Positions 17,682-26,125 are shown, counted from the first letter of the stretch. The stretch: DNA of 64,000 nt from UBA2705 sp963977105 (GCA_963977105.1 CAXBNI010000001.1:496001-560000); one strand, 5' to 3'. A program made the numbers and translations. The notes: generated from the sequence alone by a model not told the origin.

Positions 17682-18179
17682 TTATTCGCGCATTAATGGT
17701 CCAAACATGCGTTTTTTACCCTTATTAAACAGCCAGCGCATCAAAGGGCTCGCCGCCCACACTGTGGATGCTGAATCCCAGTAATCATCCTGCGCGACAA
17801 TCATATAATTATGGTCGAACAATATTTCACTGACCCCTTCAAGCCCCGCCATGTCTTTTTCGAGGCGTATTGACCACTTAAAGAAAACTTTATAATCATT
17901 CTCGCTCCACAAAACCTCGCTTACGCTTAATTTCAAGGCGCTCGCTGAGTTGCACATGATTTTTAAAAGCTCTTTGCGTTGGTCGAGGTCACCGTTAAAA
18001 AAGAATGGATCCTTGAATTTTGCGCCTGTTGATACGTGGCGTTCAATTAGGGGCACAGAGCGCATGGACAAGCGCTCCAAATACAGCTTATATGCACTTA
18101 CGGCAGCTTTCAAATTCTTGTAACCGCCTGCCTCCGCGGAAATGGCTGTCGCTCTTTTTTTCAATTCTGTTGCATTCAT
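17682..18179 (-). CDS. NTF2-like (SnoaL-fold) protein
   Basis: 165 aa. An N-terminal helix is followed by a region typical of the NTF2-like cone fold: ISTGAKFKDPFFFNGDL-type block (FKDPFF), YKVFFKWSIRLEKDMAGLEGVSEILFDHNYMIVAQDDYWD and a C-terminal helix RWLFNKGKKRM. Bacterial members similar to this often bind lipids or other small hydrophobic molecules, but no function can be read from sequence. The frame extends to 18356, overlapping fdxA; ATG 18179 has AAGGA upstream and is preferred. Confidence 0.78.
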   Translation of the reverse strand: MNATELKKRATAISAEAGGYKNLKAAVSAYKLYLERLSMRSVPLIERHVSTGAKFKDPFFFNGDLDQRKELLKIMCNSASALKLSVSEVLWSENDYKVFFKWSIRLEKDMAGLEGVSEILFDHNYMIVAQDDYWDSASTVWAASPLMRWLFNKGKKRMFGPLMRE

Positions 18180-18248
18180 GTCTTGAAATCCTTGGTAAAT
18201 CAGCATATTTATAGGCAGCGATGTTAAATAAATAAAGAGTTTATAATA

Positions 18249-18593
18249 ATGACGTTTGTAGTCACTGATATATGTATCAACTGTAAATATACTGATTGTG
18301 TCGAGGTTTGTCCCGTAGATTGCTTCTATGAGGGCGAAAACATGTTGGTTATTCACCCTGATGAATGCATTGATTGCGGCGTCTGCGAACCTGAGTGCCC
18401 TATTGACGCCATATTACCTGATATGGATGATAAGGCGCAGGACTTTTTGGAAATGAACCGTAAATACTCAGAAGATGCTGGTTGGCCCGTTTTAACAATT
18501 AAGAAAGACGGCCTGCCCGACGCAGAAAAGTTTAAAACTGTGGAAAATAAGTACCCAGATATGTTCTCAGAACTACCTGGTGAGGGTGATTGA
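18249..18593 (+). CDS. fdxA: FdxA-type seven-iron ferredoxin
   Basis: 114 aa electron carrier. The N-terminal domain has the 3Fe-4S/4Fe-4S pattern CINCKYTDCVEVCPVDC (Cys 9, 12?, 17, 21 region; here C9, C12, C17, C21) and a second CIDCGVCEPECP cluster motif (about residues 40-51), followed by the long C-terminal tail (residues 58-114) typical of alphaproteobacterial and Azotobacter-type FdI. Located upstream of carD, an adjacency seen in many alphaproteobacteria. Reductase partner not evident. Confidence 0.94.
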   Translation: MTFVVTDICINCKYTDCVEVCPVDCFYEGENMLVIHPDECIDCGVCEPECPIDAILPDMDDKAQDFLEMNRKYSEDAGWPVLTIKKDGLPDAEKFKTVENKYPDMFSELPGEGD

Positions 18594-18686
18594 TTGTGAT
18601 TCAAGCAGCACCGTATCTAAATAACCATCAATTGACATAACCAAACCACTGTAATTGCACGATATTTATAATAGGTTATTTTTTCA

Positions 18687-18715
18687 TTGAAAAATGCCCA
18701 TTTTTTTGGTATGGT
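18687..18715 (+). promoter_or_regulatory. Putative carD promoter
   Basis: TTGAAA (18687-18692), 17-base spacer, TATGGT (18710-18715). It implies a leader of roughly 185 nt before carD. The rest of 18594-18686 shows no gene. Confidence 0.45.
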
Positions 18716-18777
18716 AACAATCATTGCTGACCAAAAAGTTTTTGCATAATTCGTTTCAAACGACGAATTATCAACCA

Positions 18778-18809
18778 CTTAAAGTAACTTATAAATAAGC
18801 TACTTTAAG
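18778..18809 (+). promoter_or_regulatory. Long hairpin in the carD leader
   Basis: CTTAAAGTA (18778-18786) pairs with TACTTTAAG (18801-18809), and an inner CTTAT/ATAAG pair extends the stem after one mismatch. No T-run follows, so it is not an intrinsic terminator. A second inverted repeat, AATTCG (18749-18754) with CGAATT (about 18764-18769), lies just upstream. Confidence 0.4.
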
Positions 18810-18908
18810 CAAGCTGGCAATTTGAAATTATCAATATAGCAAGATTTATTTGTGGGTATTTCACAATACTCATAAGGAACTTTGCGCTAAAAAATGAGGT
18901 GTTATAAA

Positions 18909-19472
18909 ATGGCAAGCAATCAAGCAAGCTTCAAAGAAGGTGATTATGTTGTATATCCGGCCCATGGTGTTGGCCAAATTGAGGGTATAGAAACACAGAA
19001 TATTGGCGGAGCGGAAATCATGCTCTATGCGATTTCTTTTGAAAAAGATCGTATGCGCCTCAAGGTGCCTGTGTTTAAAGCTGCAAATGCTGGTCTACGC
19101 CGTATTAGTACGCATGAACGTATGAAAGATGCCCTGAACACGCTCGAAGGCCGTGCGCGTATTCGCCGCACTATGTGGTCTCGTCGTGCACAAGAATATG
19201 AGCTCAAAATTAACTCTGGTGACCCTGTATCAATCGCAGAAGTACTTCGCGACCTGAAGCGCCGCAATGCGGAAAGCGAACAATCATACAGTGAGCGTCA
19301 AATTTACCAAGCCGCATTAGAGCGCCTTGCACGTGAAGTTGCCGCACTTGAAAGCATTACAGAAGAGCAAGCATCTCTACGCTTAGAAGAGATCATGGGC
19401 GTTCCACAATTGCTCAGCGAACTTGAGCTTGATGATGACATTGAGATCGAAGCAGAAAAAGAAGCGGCGTAA
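18909..19472 (+). CDS. carD: CarD/CdnL-family RNA polymerase-binding regulator
   Basis: Binds the RNA polymerase beta subunit and stabilises open promoter complexes, often at rRNA promoters. 187 aa. N-terminal Tudor-like RNAP-interaction domain (FKEGDYVVYPAHGVGQIEGIE, residues about 7-60), then the helical C-terminal domain with RARIRRTMWSRRAQEYE and SGDPVSIAEVLRDL. ATG 18909 follows GAGGTG at 7 bases and is better than the upstream 18894. Ends with an acidic tail and a strong terminator. Confidence 0.95.
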   Translation: MASNQASFKEGDYVVYPAHGVGQIEGIETQNIGGAEIMLYAISFEKDRMRLKVPVFKAANAGLRRISTHERMKDALNTLEGRARIRRTMWSRRAQEYELKINSGDPVSIAEVLRDLKRRNAESEQSYSERQIYQAALERLAREVAALESITEEQASLRLEEIMGVPQLLSELELDDDIEIEAEKEAA

Positions 19473-19504
19473 CAATCCCGCTCAGATGACTATAAAAATA
19501 CATA

Positions 19505-19534
19505 AAATGCGCTCCAATTGGGGCGCATTTTTTT
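19505..19534 (+). terminator. Intrinsic terminator of carD
   Basis: An 11-bp stem (19505-19515 with 19520-19530, one G-T pair), loop AATT, then a T-run to 19534. Confidence 0.88.
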
Positions 19535-19552
19535 AATTGGCGAACAACCCTA

Positions 19553-19580
19553 TTGACATATTCACGCCCTGTGCTACTAA
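19553..19580 (+). promoter_or_regulatory. Putative promoter for the glycine-zipper gene pair
   Basis: TTGACA (19553-19558), 16-base spacer, TACTAA (19575-19580), directly after the carD terminator and 33 bases before the ATG at 19614. Confidence 0.5.
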
Positions 19581-19613
19581 TAGTTGAAATATAAAATTAC
19601 AGGGATAAAAAAA

Positions 19614-19994
19614 ATGAGCAAAGATAAGAATATACTTGTTAAATATGGCCTGCCTGCGGGATTACTTGTGCTCGCTTTTATCGCCCCCGCAACGACAATT
19701 GGCGCTGCAATTGGCGGTGCAATTGGGCTTGGTGGCGGCGTAGCTTATAACGCAAAGAAGTCAAACGGCGCATCTGGCGGCGTAGTTGTCGCAGCCACTA
19801 CAGCTATTGGCCTTGCGGCTGGCGGCCTTGTTGGCTTAAGCAGTGACTTTAATAGCGCAGGCGCTATGACGCCTCCTGATACTGGAATAACAATCAATGC
19901 AGAATCAGCAATGACACGCACATTAGATGACATTCTAGATGGCGGTATTAAAAACGCCCAAGGTAAACCTGTTTATTTAAAGCTAGAATCATAA
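19614..19994 (+). CDS. Small glycine-zipper membrane protein, unknown function
   Basis: 126 aa, not recognised. A hydrophobic hairpin (about residues 10-45) carries GxxxG-type spacing (GAAIGGAIGLGGGVAY); a second hydrophobic run (about 55-80, GGVVVAATTAIGLAAGGLVG) follows a short basic loop, and a soluble tail of about 45 residues ends the protein. Such glycine zippers pack tightly in membranes or oligomerise. ATG 19614 follows AGGGA. The next gene has the same design, suggesting a duplicated or cooperating pair. Confidence 0.7.
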   Translation: MSKDKNILVKYGLPAGLLVLAFIAPATTIGAAIGGAIGLGGGVAYNAKKSNGASGGVVVAATTAIGLAAGGLVGLSSDFNSAGAMTPPDTGITINAESAMTRTLDDILDGGIKNAQGKPVYLKLES

Positions 19995-20018
19995 TTCTAG
20001 ACAGAGAAAGCTATACAA

Positions 20019-20402
20019 ATGTCCGAAGGCAAAAAAACGATATCACAGATATGCCTATTATCCGCCACCGCTATCGCCACATTAAGCGCGCCTGTTGTTA
20101 TGGCTTGCGCTGCCATTGGTGGTGTCGCGTCATATAAAGCAGGTAAAGCTTATGGTCAAAAGAAGTATGGCGGACGTGATATTGGCGGCGCTATGCCTAT
20201 TGCCATGATCTGCCTTGGTTCCGGCGCTGCAGGCGCTCTGGGCGCCGGCTATATTGGAGCGAATGTCTCAGAGGCATTTTCTGATAGCGCAAGCAGCTTT
20301 AATGCCCTAACAGCCCCCGTCGCAGCGCAGAACCTGCAAGCTCAACAAGATCTAGAGAACACGTTTTCTAAACATTTTGTACACAGCTTTGCTGCTAAAT
20401 AG
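20019..20402 (+). CDS. Second small glycine-rich membrane protein, unknown function
   Basis: 127 aa, not recognised. Two hydrophobic segments (about residues 9-36 and 54-82) with small-residue spacing (AAIGGVASYKAG; GSGAAGALGAGYIGA) flank a basic loop, GQKKYGGRD; the tail contains a helix rich in Gln and Asn. Same layout and size as the gene 24 bases upstream, without obvious residue-by-residue identity. Probably co-transcribed with it. Confidence 0.68.
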   Translation: MSEGKKTISQICLLSATAIATLSAPVVMACAAIGGVASYKAGKAYGQKKYGGRDIGGAMPIAMICLGSGAAGALGAGYIGANVSEAFSDSASSFNALTAPVAAQNLQAQQDLENTFSKHFVHSFAAK

Positions 20403-20512
20403 GTTATTTGCCTAACCGTTTGGTTTGCGCACCATGAAAATGTGCTAAGATTATGAGGTGACAAGGATTCTCTTTGTCGCTTCATTTCATTTCTTACGTT
20501 ACATGATCATAT

Positions 20513-21355
20513 ATGTGCCATTGTAATATTTCTAAAGATGTCGTTTTGGATATTGGTGCCCCTAATCGCATTTGGGCCATCCCTTCTCTGCATGCTGATG
20601 TTGACAATCTGATTGTCATTCATGACCAGCTTTTGGAACATTTCCAAGCTGGCGATAAAATCATCTATCTTGGAAATTATACGGGCTACGGACACAAGCC
20701 GATTGAAACGCTAAATGAAATCATGACGTTCCGCCGTTTGATATTATCAATAACGGGCGTATTCCCCAATGACCTTATATATTTACGTGGCGCACAAGAA
20801 GAGATATTTGAAAAGCTATGGCAGCTTCATTATGCGCCTGACGCTGAAAAGGTCTTTCTTTGGATGCTTGGCAACGGCCTAACCGCGACGCTGCAATCCT
20901 GCGGCATCAACACGCACGAAGCGTTAGAGGCCGTGCGCTCTGGATCACGTTATATGACACCTTGGATCAATAAAGCGCGCAAGCATATTCGCAGTAAAAT
21001 TGATTTCGACACTTTTTATATCAACATGAAGCGCGCAGCTATACGCACGCCCGCCCCTAACCAAGGCGACGAAGACCATGCATCTATGCTGTTCGTAAAC
21101 TCAGGGCTTGACGTCAATAAAAGTATTGGCGAACAAGATGACGCATTTTGGTGGCGCGGCGATGATTTTGACAAGATCAAAACCCCTTATCAAAGTTTTG
21201 ACTGGGTTGTCCGTGGTTATGACCCACAGCATCGCGGGATTTATGTCCGCAAACATTATGCAACAATTGATAACGGCGCAGGATTTGGCGGTGGTCTTAT
21301 CTGCGCAGGTATAGACGGTAAAGGCGACATTGTACAATACCTTGAAGCCGCCTGA
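20513..21355 (+). CDS. PPP-type metallophosphatase homologue with degenerate active site
   Basis: 280 aa. Full-length layout of bacterial serine/threonine-type PPP phosphatases, but the metal-ligand motifs are altered: GDIHG reads PSLHA (residues 24-28), GDYVDRG reads GNYTGYG (54-60), RGNHE reads RGAQE (92-96), VHAG reads VNSG (195-198), GHTP reads GYDP (235-238), while IDNGAGFGG (252-260) keeps the C-terminal block. Only one His remains. Catalysis by the usual mechanism is therefore unlikely; a binding or scaffold role is inferred. No membrane segment. Weak ribosome site. rpoH follows 133 bases downstream. Confidence 0.8.
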   Translation: MCHCNISKDVVLDIGAPNRIWAIPSLHADVDNLIVIHDQLLEHFQAGDKIIYLGNYTGYGHKPIETLNEIMTFRRLILSITGVFPNDLIYLRGAQEEIFEKLWQLHYAPDAEKVFLWMLGNGLTATLQSCGINTHEALEAVRSGSRYMTPWINKARKHIRSKIDFDTFYINMKRAAIRTPAPNQGDEDHASMLFVNSGLDVNKSIGEQDDAFWWRGDDFDKIKTPYQSFDWVVRGYDPQHRGIYVRKHYATIDNGAGFGGGLICAGIDGKGDIVQYLEAA

Positions 21356-21488
21356 TATTAACAGACCTCACACTCTCATCATTATGCATATTAGAGAAAA
21401 ATAATTTTATTGTGATCCATTACGGAACCTAACGCGTACAAGAATCGTACGTTAAACAGATACAGTAATGAATGATAAGGGTAACGCA

Positions 21489-22379
21489 ATGAGCCATATA
21501 GATGATCCGTATACACAAAGAGCTAATTTAGCTTACATACGTGACGCCATGAGCGTTCCGATGCTTGGCCGTGAAGAAGAGGAAGAGCTTGCGCTTGCTT
21601 GGGTAACAAAAAAAGACAAACACTCAATGCATAAAATCGTCAATGCACATCGCAGGCTAGTTGTTTCAATGGCGAGCAAGTTTCGTAATTACGGCCTACC
21701 GCTGGGTGACTTGATCCAAGAAGGCAATATAGGGCTACTGCAAGCAATTGACCGTTTTGATATTGAACGCGAAGTACGTTTTTCAACATATGCGACATGG
21801 TGGATACGCTCCGCCATACAAGATTACGTGCTAAGAAACTGGTCAATTGTTCGTACCGGCACAACCGCCGCGCAAAAATCGCTGTTTTTTAACCTGCGCC
21901 GCCTAAAAGCACAGATTAATAATGAGAATAGCTTTGAAACAGGCATTAATCAGGACGATGTCGCGGTCATTGCCGAAGAACTAAATGTTAAGGAAGCTGA
22001 AGTTCTGAAAATGAATAACCGCCTGTCTGGTAACGACCAATCATTGAATATGCGCCTTAATGATGACACAAACGAAGAATGGCAAACATTCCTTGAAGAT
22101 GAAGGCCCAAACCCAGAAGATGTTGTGCTGGAAATGAAAGATTCAAAAAGTCGTTCAGAGTGGCTAAACAGCGCCATGAAAATGCTTAATGACCGCGAGG
22201 TACAAATCATTAAAGACCGTCATTTACAGCACAAAACCGTGACTTTGGAAACGCTAGGCAACCAGCTTGGCATCAGTAAAGAGCGCGTAAGGCAAATCGA
22301 AAAGCGTGCGATGGAGAAATTAAAAATATCTTTGGAAGATTCTCACGAAAACCCAAGGGACTATTACAGCCATTACTAA
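21489..22379 (+). CDS. rpoH: RNA polymerase heat-shock sigma factor (sigma-32)
   Basis: Directs RNA polymerase to heat-shock promoters. 296 aa. Region 2 contains DLIQEGNIGLLQAIDRFD and RFSTYATWWIRSAIQDYVLRNWS-like core (2.3/2.4); the RpoH box is QKSLFFNLRR (about 130-139), diagnostic for sigma-32; region 4.2 is LETLGNQLGISKERVRQIEKRA. ATG 21489 has AAGGG at 7 bases; the upstream in-frame ATG 21468 lacks a site. An imperfect hairpin (21430-21454, GTAC stems) lies in the leader; a thermosensor role is only a guess. Confidence 0.95.
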   Translation: MSHIDDPYTQRANLAYIRDAMSVPMLGREEEEELALAWVTKKDKHSMHKIVNAHRRLVVSMASKFRNYGLPLGDLIQEGNIGLLQAIDRFDIEREVRFSTYATWWIRSAIQDYVLRNWSIVRTGTTAAQKSLFFNLRRLKAQINNENSFETGINQDDVAVIAEELNVKEAEVLKMNNRLSGNDQSLNMRLNDDTNEEWQTFLEDEGPNPEDVVLEMKDSKSRSEWLNSAMKMLNDREVQIIKDRHLQHKTVTLETLGNQLGISKERVRQIEKRAMEKLKISLEDSHENPRDYYSHY

Positions 22380-22537
22380 CGTCCCTCCTCCTTTTTTTTT
22401 TACTCTTAAGAAAGCGCCCATGCGCTACAGCGAAGACACCCTATTTTACATGAGCTCAATATAAAAATAGCCACAGCACGGCGCTCTTTTTCATCATTGT
22501 GAATAGGGGCGCTGTGACGCAAAGGAGTTATGTGTCC

Positions 22538-22600
22538 ATGCTGCACAAGGAAAAACTGCTAGAGAAAGCGGAGCACCCTATGCGAAGTTATGTCGAATAG
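22538..22600 (+). CDS. Possible 20-residue small protein
   Basis: ATG at 22538, stop TAG 22598-22600, 20 codons, preceded by a strong AAAGGAG (22521-22527) at about 10 bases. Encodes a charged, helix-prone peptide (MLHKEKLLEKAEHP...). It ends next to the convergent GNAT stop. A second ATG at 22530 is too near the site and gives a 10-residue frame. No known family; could be chance. Confidence 0.3.
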   Translation: MLHKEKLLEKAEHPMRSYVE

Positions 22601-23083
22601 CTAAAGCAAGGCTTTCAGCATCATAAGACACAGATTTTCATCAACAGTGTATTGTTGCCCCGCCGTGACAGGGTTGCGGTCATACGCCACACCGTTGCCG
22701 TCGACATTATAACCACGCGCGATATAGATTTGCTGGGCTATACCGAATTCAGGGCTGACGCTGACGCTTATGCCTATTTGCGCTGCGCCTTTTTCTTTTG
22801 CACGCAGCTCACAGTAATCAATCAGTTTATGCGCGTATCCTTGGCGGCGCTGTTTTGGAGTTATATACACGTCCTGAATTTCTGGAATGTTGAGGCGTTT
22901 GTATAGCGCATATTTTGGCGCGTAATTTAGCGTCGCGTAGCCGTATATTTCACAGCCAGCAACAAGTACAAAAACCTCTCTTTCGCCGTTTTCGACAGCT
23001 TGAAAAACACGTTCCCACTCATTGTCACGGAAACAGCTTAAATTATCTTGGTTTTTTCTTGTTGCTATGGTGATTTCTGGCAT
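22601..23083 (-). CDS. GNAT-family N-acetyltransferase
   Basis: 160 aa. Transfers acetyl from acetyl-CoA to an amine. The GNAT core is visible: VFVLVAGCEIYGYATLNY (strands 2-4), IQDVYITPKQRRQGYAHKLID with the acetyl-CoA pyrophosphate loop RRQGYA, and a C-terminal IYIARGYNVDG block. Substrate unknown. The frame opens with GTG 23089; ATG 23083 is chosen, neither has a clear ribosome site. Convergent with rpoH, divergent from glyQS. Confidence 0.88.
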   Translation of the reverse strand: MPEITIATRKNQDNLSCFRDNEWERVFQAVENGEREVFVLVAGCEIYGYATLNYAPKYALYKRLNIPEIQDVYITPKQRRQGYAHKLIDYCELRAKEKGAAQIGISVSVSPEFGIAQQIYIARGYNVDGNGVAYDRNPVTAGQQYTVDENLCLMMLKALL

Positions 23084-23163
23084 TTGCACTATAGATTTTT
23101 ACTTTTTAACGCGTTATAAATGTTGGTCTAAATGAGTTTAACGCAGAGCTTTAGGAAATACAA

Positions 23164-24708
23164 ATGACAATGGCGGCAGAAATGACGGAATTAGAAGTGC
23201 AGACTGAAAACAAAGAAATGAAAGATATTGTAGCGCTATGTAAGCGCCGTGGCTTTATTTTTCCTGCATCTGAGATTTATGGTGGTTTTAACGGTTTTTG
23301 GGATTACGGCCCACTGGGCGCAGAGCTGAAAAACAATATTCGTGATCTGTGGTGGAAGCAGATGATTAAAACACCGCCGATGGGCCCTGATGGTCAGCCG
23401 CTGCAAATTGTTGGGCTTGATAGCTCTATCATCCAAAACCCAAAGCTTTGGGAAGCCTCTGGTCACACCACAAGTTTTTCTGACCCTATGGTTGATTGTC
23501 GCGAGACGAAAAAACGTTACCGCGCTGACCATTTAGTCATTTACAAAGAAAAATCAGGGGCGATGCCTTGGGTCGCGGTATTTGAAGGCGACGAAGCAGA
23601 TGTTGACGCTGCAAAACGCATGAAGAAGATGGCGAAAAACATCAAGGTTGAAAACTGCGATGTTGCAACACTTACTGATTTAGACGTTGCTGACTTTGAA
23701 AAAATACTCGGCCCCGATGCTGCTGAAACAGGCACATTAACGGAGCCAAAAGAATTTAACTTGATGTTCAAGACATATGTCGGTGCGACAGCAAGCGAAG
23801 ATAACATTGCTTATCTGCGCCCTGAAACATGCGGCGGCATTTTCGTGAATTATAAAAATGTCCTTGATACAGCGCGCGTGCGTGTGCCGTTCGGTATCGC
23901 GCAAATCGGTAAAGCGTATCGTAATGAAGTTACACCGCGTAACTTCATTTTCCGCTCACGTGAATTTGAACAAATGGAAATGGAATGGTTCTGCCACCCT
24001 GATGACGCGGCGGAATGGAGACAGTTCTGGATTGATGAACGCATGAAGTGGTGGAAATCTATCGGTTTGAAAGATGAAAGCTTGATCCTGCGTGAGCACG
24101 AATCTGACGAGCTTGCGCATTATGCGAAAGAAGGCGTTGGTACAGTGGATATTGAATTCCGCTTCCCATTTAGCTGGCCTGGATTTGGTGAACTTGAAGG
24201 CGTAGCCCATCGCTGCGATTACGACCTAACTAAACACCAGGAACATTCTGGCCAGAAGCTAGAATATATCGACCCACATACAAATGAACGCTACATACCA
24301 CATGTGATTGAGCCTGCCTCAGGCCTTACGCGCGGCGTACTTGCTGTTATTTGTGATGCCTATACGGTTGATGAAAACCGGCCCAGCGGTGTATTTATGG
24401 ACTTCCACCCATCCGTTGCACCGAAAAAGGCTGCTATTTTGCCGCTTACGGCAAAAGGTGAGCACCCTGAAATTGCAACGAAACTTTATATGGAGCTTCG
24501 TGAGCATTTTGTGGTTGATTTGGACATCAAACAAAATATTGGTAAGCGTTATGCGCGCCAAGATGAAATTGGCACGCCTTATTGTTTCACAATTGATAAC
24601 CAAACCGTTGAAGACGGCACTGTGACCGTGCGTGACCGTAACACAATGCAGCAAGACCGCATTGCCCTTGACGATATTTTGGCTTTCTTACGTGAAAAAA
24701 TAGGTTAG
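23164..24708 (+). CDS. glyQS: Glycyl-tRNA synthetase, single-chain alpha2 type
   Basis: Class II synthetase that charges tRNA-Gly. 514 aa. It is the homodimeric (eukaryote/archaea/Gram-positive-type) enzyme, not the alpha2beta2 GlyQ+GlyS pair of most proteobacteria: CKRRGFIFPASEIYGGFNGFWDYGPLG at the start, motif 2 with AYRNEVTPRNFIFRSREFEQMEMEWF, GVAHRCDYDLTKHQEHSG, motif 3 near PASGLTRGVLAVI, and a C-terminal anticodon-binding domain (about 415-514). Start ATG 23164 follows AGGAA. gor begins 5 bases after the stop. Confidence 0.95.
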   Translation: MTMAAEMTELEVQTENKEMKDIVALCKRRGFIFPASEIYGGFNGFWDYGPLGAELKNNIRDLWWKQMIKTPPMGPDGQPLQIVGLDSSIIQNPKLWEASGHTTSFSDPMVDCRETKKRYRADHLVIYKEKSGAMPWVAVFEGDEADVDAAKRMKKMAKNIKVENCDVATLTDLDVADFEKILGPDAAETGTLTEPKEFNLMFKTYVGATASEDNIAYLRPETCGGIFVNYKNVLDTARVRVPFGIAQIGKAYRNEVTPRNFIFRSREFEQMEMEWFCHPDDAAEWRQFWIDERMKWWKSIGLKDESLILREHESDELAHYAKEGVGTVDIEFRFPFSWPGFGELEGVAHRCDYDLTKHQEHSGQKLEYIDPHTNERYIPHVIEPASGLTRGVLAVICDAYTVDENRPSGVFMDFHPSVAPKKAAILPLTAKGEHPEIATKLYMELREHFVVDLDIKQNIGKRYARQDEIGTPYCFTIDNQTVEDGTVTVRDRNTMQQDRIALDDILAFLREKIG

Positions 24709-24713
24709 TTTTT

Positions 24714-26078
24714 ATGGATACCGACCATCATTACGACTTCTTTGTTATCGGCGCGGGGTCAGGCGGCGTACGCAGCGCGCGTATTGCCGCAGGACATGGC
24801 GCTAAAGTTGGCGTTGCCGAAGGTAACCCGCTTGGCGGCACTTGCGTCAATTTAGGCTGCGTGCCGAAGAAACTCTATGCTTATGCCGCCGACTTCCACA
24901 TGGATTTCGAAGATTCACGCGGTTATGGCTGGCACACATCAAAAGCGTTGTTCGACTGGGGGGTCCTCAAGTCGAAGAAAGACAATGAAATTGAACGGCT
25001 AAACGGTATTTATAAGCGCCTGTTAGATAACTCAGGCGTTACAATATATGACGGCTTTGCGACATTCCTAGACGCAAAAACACTAAAAATCGGCAATCAA
25101 ATTGTTACGGCAGATAAAATACTCGTCGCTGTTGGCGGCGTGCCTTCACGCCCTAACATTAAGGGCGCGGAGCATATTCTAACATCTGACGATGTTTTTC
25201 AGCGTGACGAATGGCCTGAAGATATAACCATTCTTGGCGGTGGATATATTGCCGTTGAAATGGCGCATATTTTTCACGGCCTTGGCCATGTTGTGAACCT
25301 TATTTATCGCGGCCCCCTCTTCTTACGTGGCTTTGATATTGATTTACGTACGCAGCTTGTCGAAGAAATGAAGACACAAGGCATTAACCTTGTTTTTGAT
25401 GATAACATTCACAGTATTGAAGATAAAAGCGGCCTTAAAAAAGTAAATATGGACAGCGGTAAGTCATTTGAAACTGGCGCCGTCATAGCAGCGATTGGTC
25501 GTGATGCGAACACAGGGAATCTAGGGCTAGATAAAGCTGGCGTTAAGACAAATGCAAACGGGTCAATTCCCGTAAGCGATGATTACGCGACTAACGTGCC
25601 GCATATTTACGCTGTCGGTGACGTATCTAGCATGTATCAATTGACCCCTGTTGCGATTAAAGAGGGGCATTATCTTGCCGATGATTTGTTCGGTCCGAAT
25701 AAGGACGTTAAACCTGTCCATTACGATAATGTTGCAACGGCTGTTTTCTCGCATCCGCCAATTGGCACAGTAGGGCTAAGTGAAGGAGATGCACGTGATA
25801 AGGGTTATAATGTAGAAATTTACCGCACATCATTTCGTGCGTTAAAACATACACTCACAGGCCGAGAAGAAAAAACACTGATGAAATTAGTCGTCGATAA
25901 AGCGAGCGACAAAGTACTTGGCGTTCATATGATCGGCACTGATGCACCGGAGATTATTCAACCTATGGCTATTGCCCTCAATGCAGGTGCAACCAAGGCT
26001 GTGTTTGACCGGACAATGCCCGTTCACCCGACATCAAGCGAAGAATTCGTGACCATGCGCGAGCCGATAAAATCATAA
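24714..26078 (+). CDS. gor: Glutathione-disulfide reductase
   Basis: Reduces GSSG to GSH with NADPH; cytoplasmic FAD enzyme. 454 aa. FAD motif FVIGAGSGGVRSARIAA (residues 10-26), redox-active disulfide GGTCVNLGCVPKK (about 41-53), NADPH-domain GGGYIAVEMAHIFHGLG with downstream Arg residues (YRGPLFLRGFD) that favour NADPH, and the C-terminal HPTSSEEFV with the catalytic His-Glu. Five bases after glyQS, so in one transcript. Confidence 0.95.
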   Translation: MDTDHHYDFFVIGAGSGGVRSARIAAGHGAKVGVAEGNPLGGTCVNLGCVPKKLYAYAADFHMDFEDSRGYGWHTSKALFDWGVLKSKKDNEIERLNGIYKRLLDNSGVTIYDGFATFLDAKTLKIGNQIVTADKILVAVGGVPSRPNIKGAEHILTSDDVFQRDEWPEDITILGGGYIAVEMAHIFHGLGHVVNLIYRGPLFLRGFDIDLRTQLVEEMKTQGINLVFDDNIHSIEDKSGLKKVNMDSGKSFETGAVIAAIGRDANTGNLGLDKAGVKTNANGSIPVSDDYATNVPHIYAVGDVSSMYQLTPVAIKEGHYLADDLFGPNKDVKPVHYDNVATAVFSHPPIGTVGLSEGDARDKGYNVEIYRTSFRALKHTLTGREEKTLMKLVVDKASDKVLGVHMIGTDAPEIIQPMAIALNAGATKAVFDRTMPVHPTSSEEFVTMREPIKS

Positions 26079-26125
26079 AGACAAAATCATAAAATAAAAA
26101 TAAATGGCAATTAGAGGAATTTATA

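Noticed and set aside
20460..20478. Hairpin GACAAGGA/TCTTTGTC after the second glycine-zipper gene as a terminator
   Set aside because: Eight-pair stem, but no T-run follows on the plus strand and the minus strand has none either.
21430..21454. rpoH leader hairpin as an RNA thermometer
   Set aside because: The stem is short, has a bulge and does not cover the ribosome site; kept only as a remark in the gene entry.
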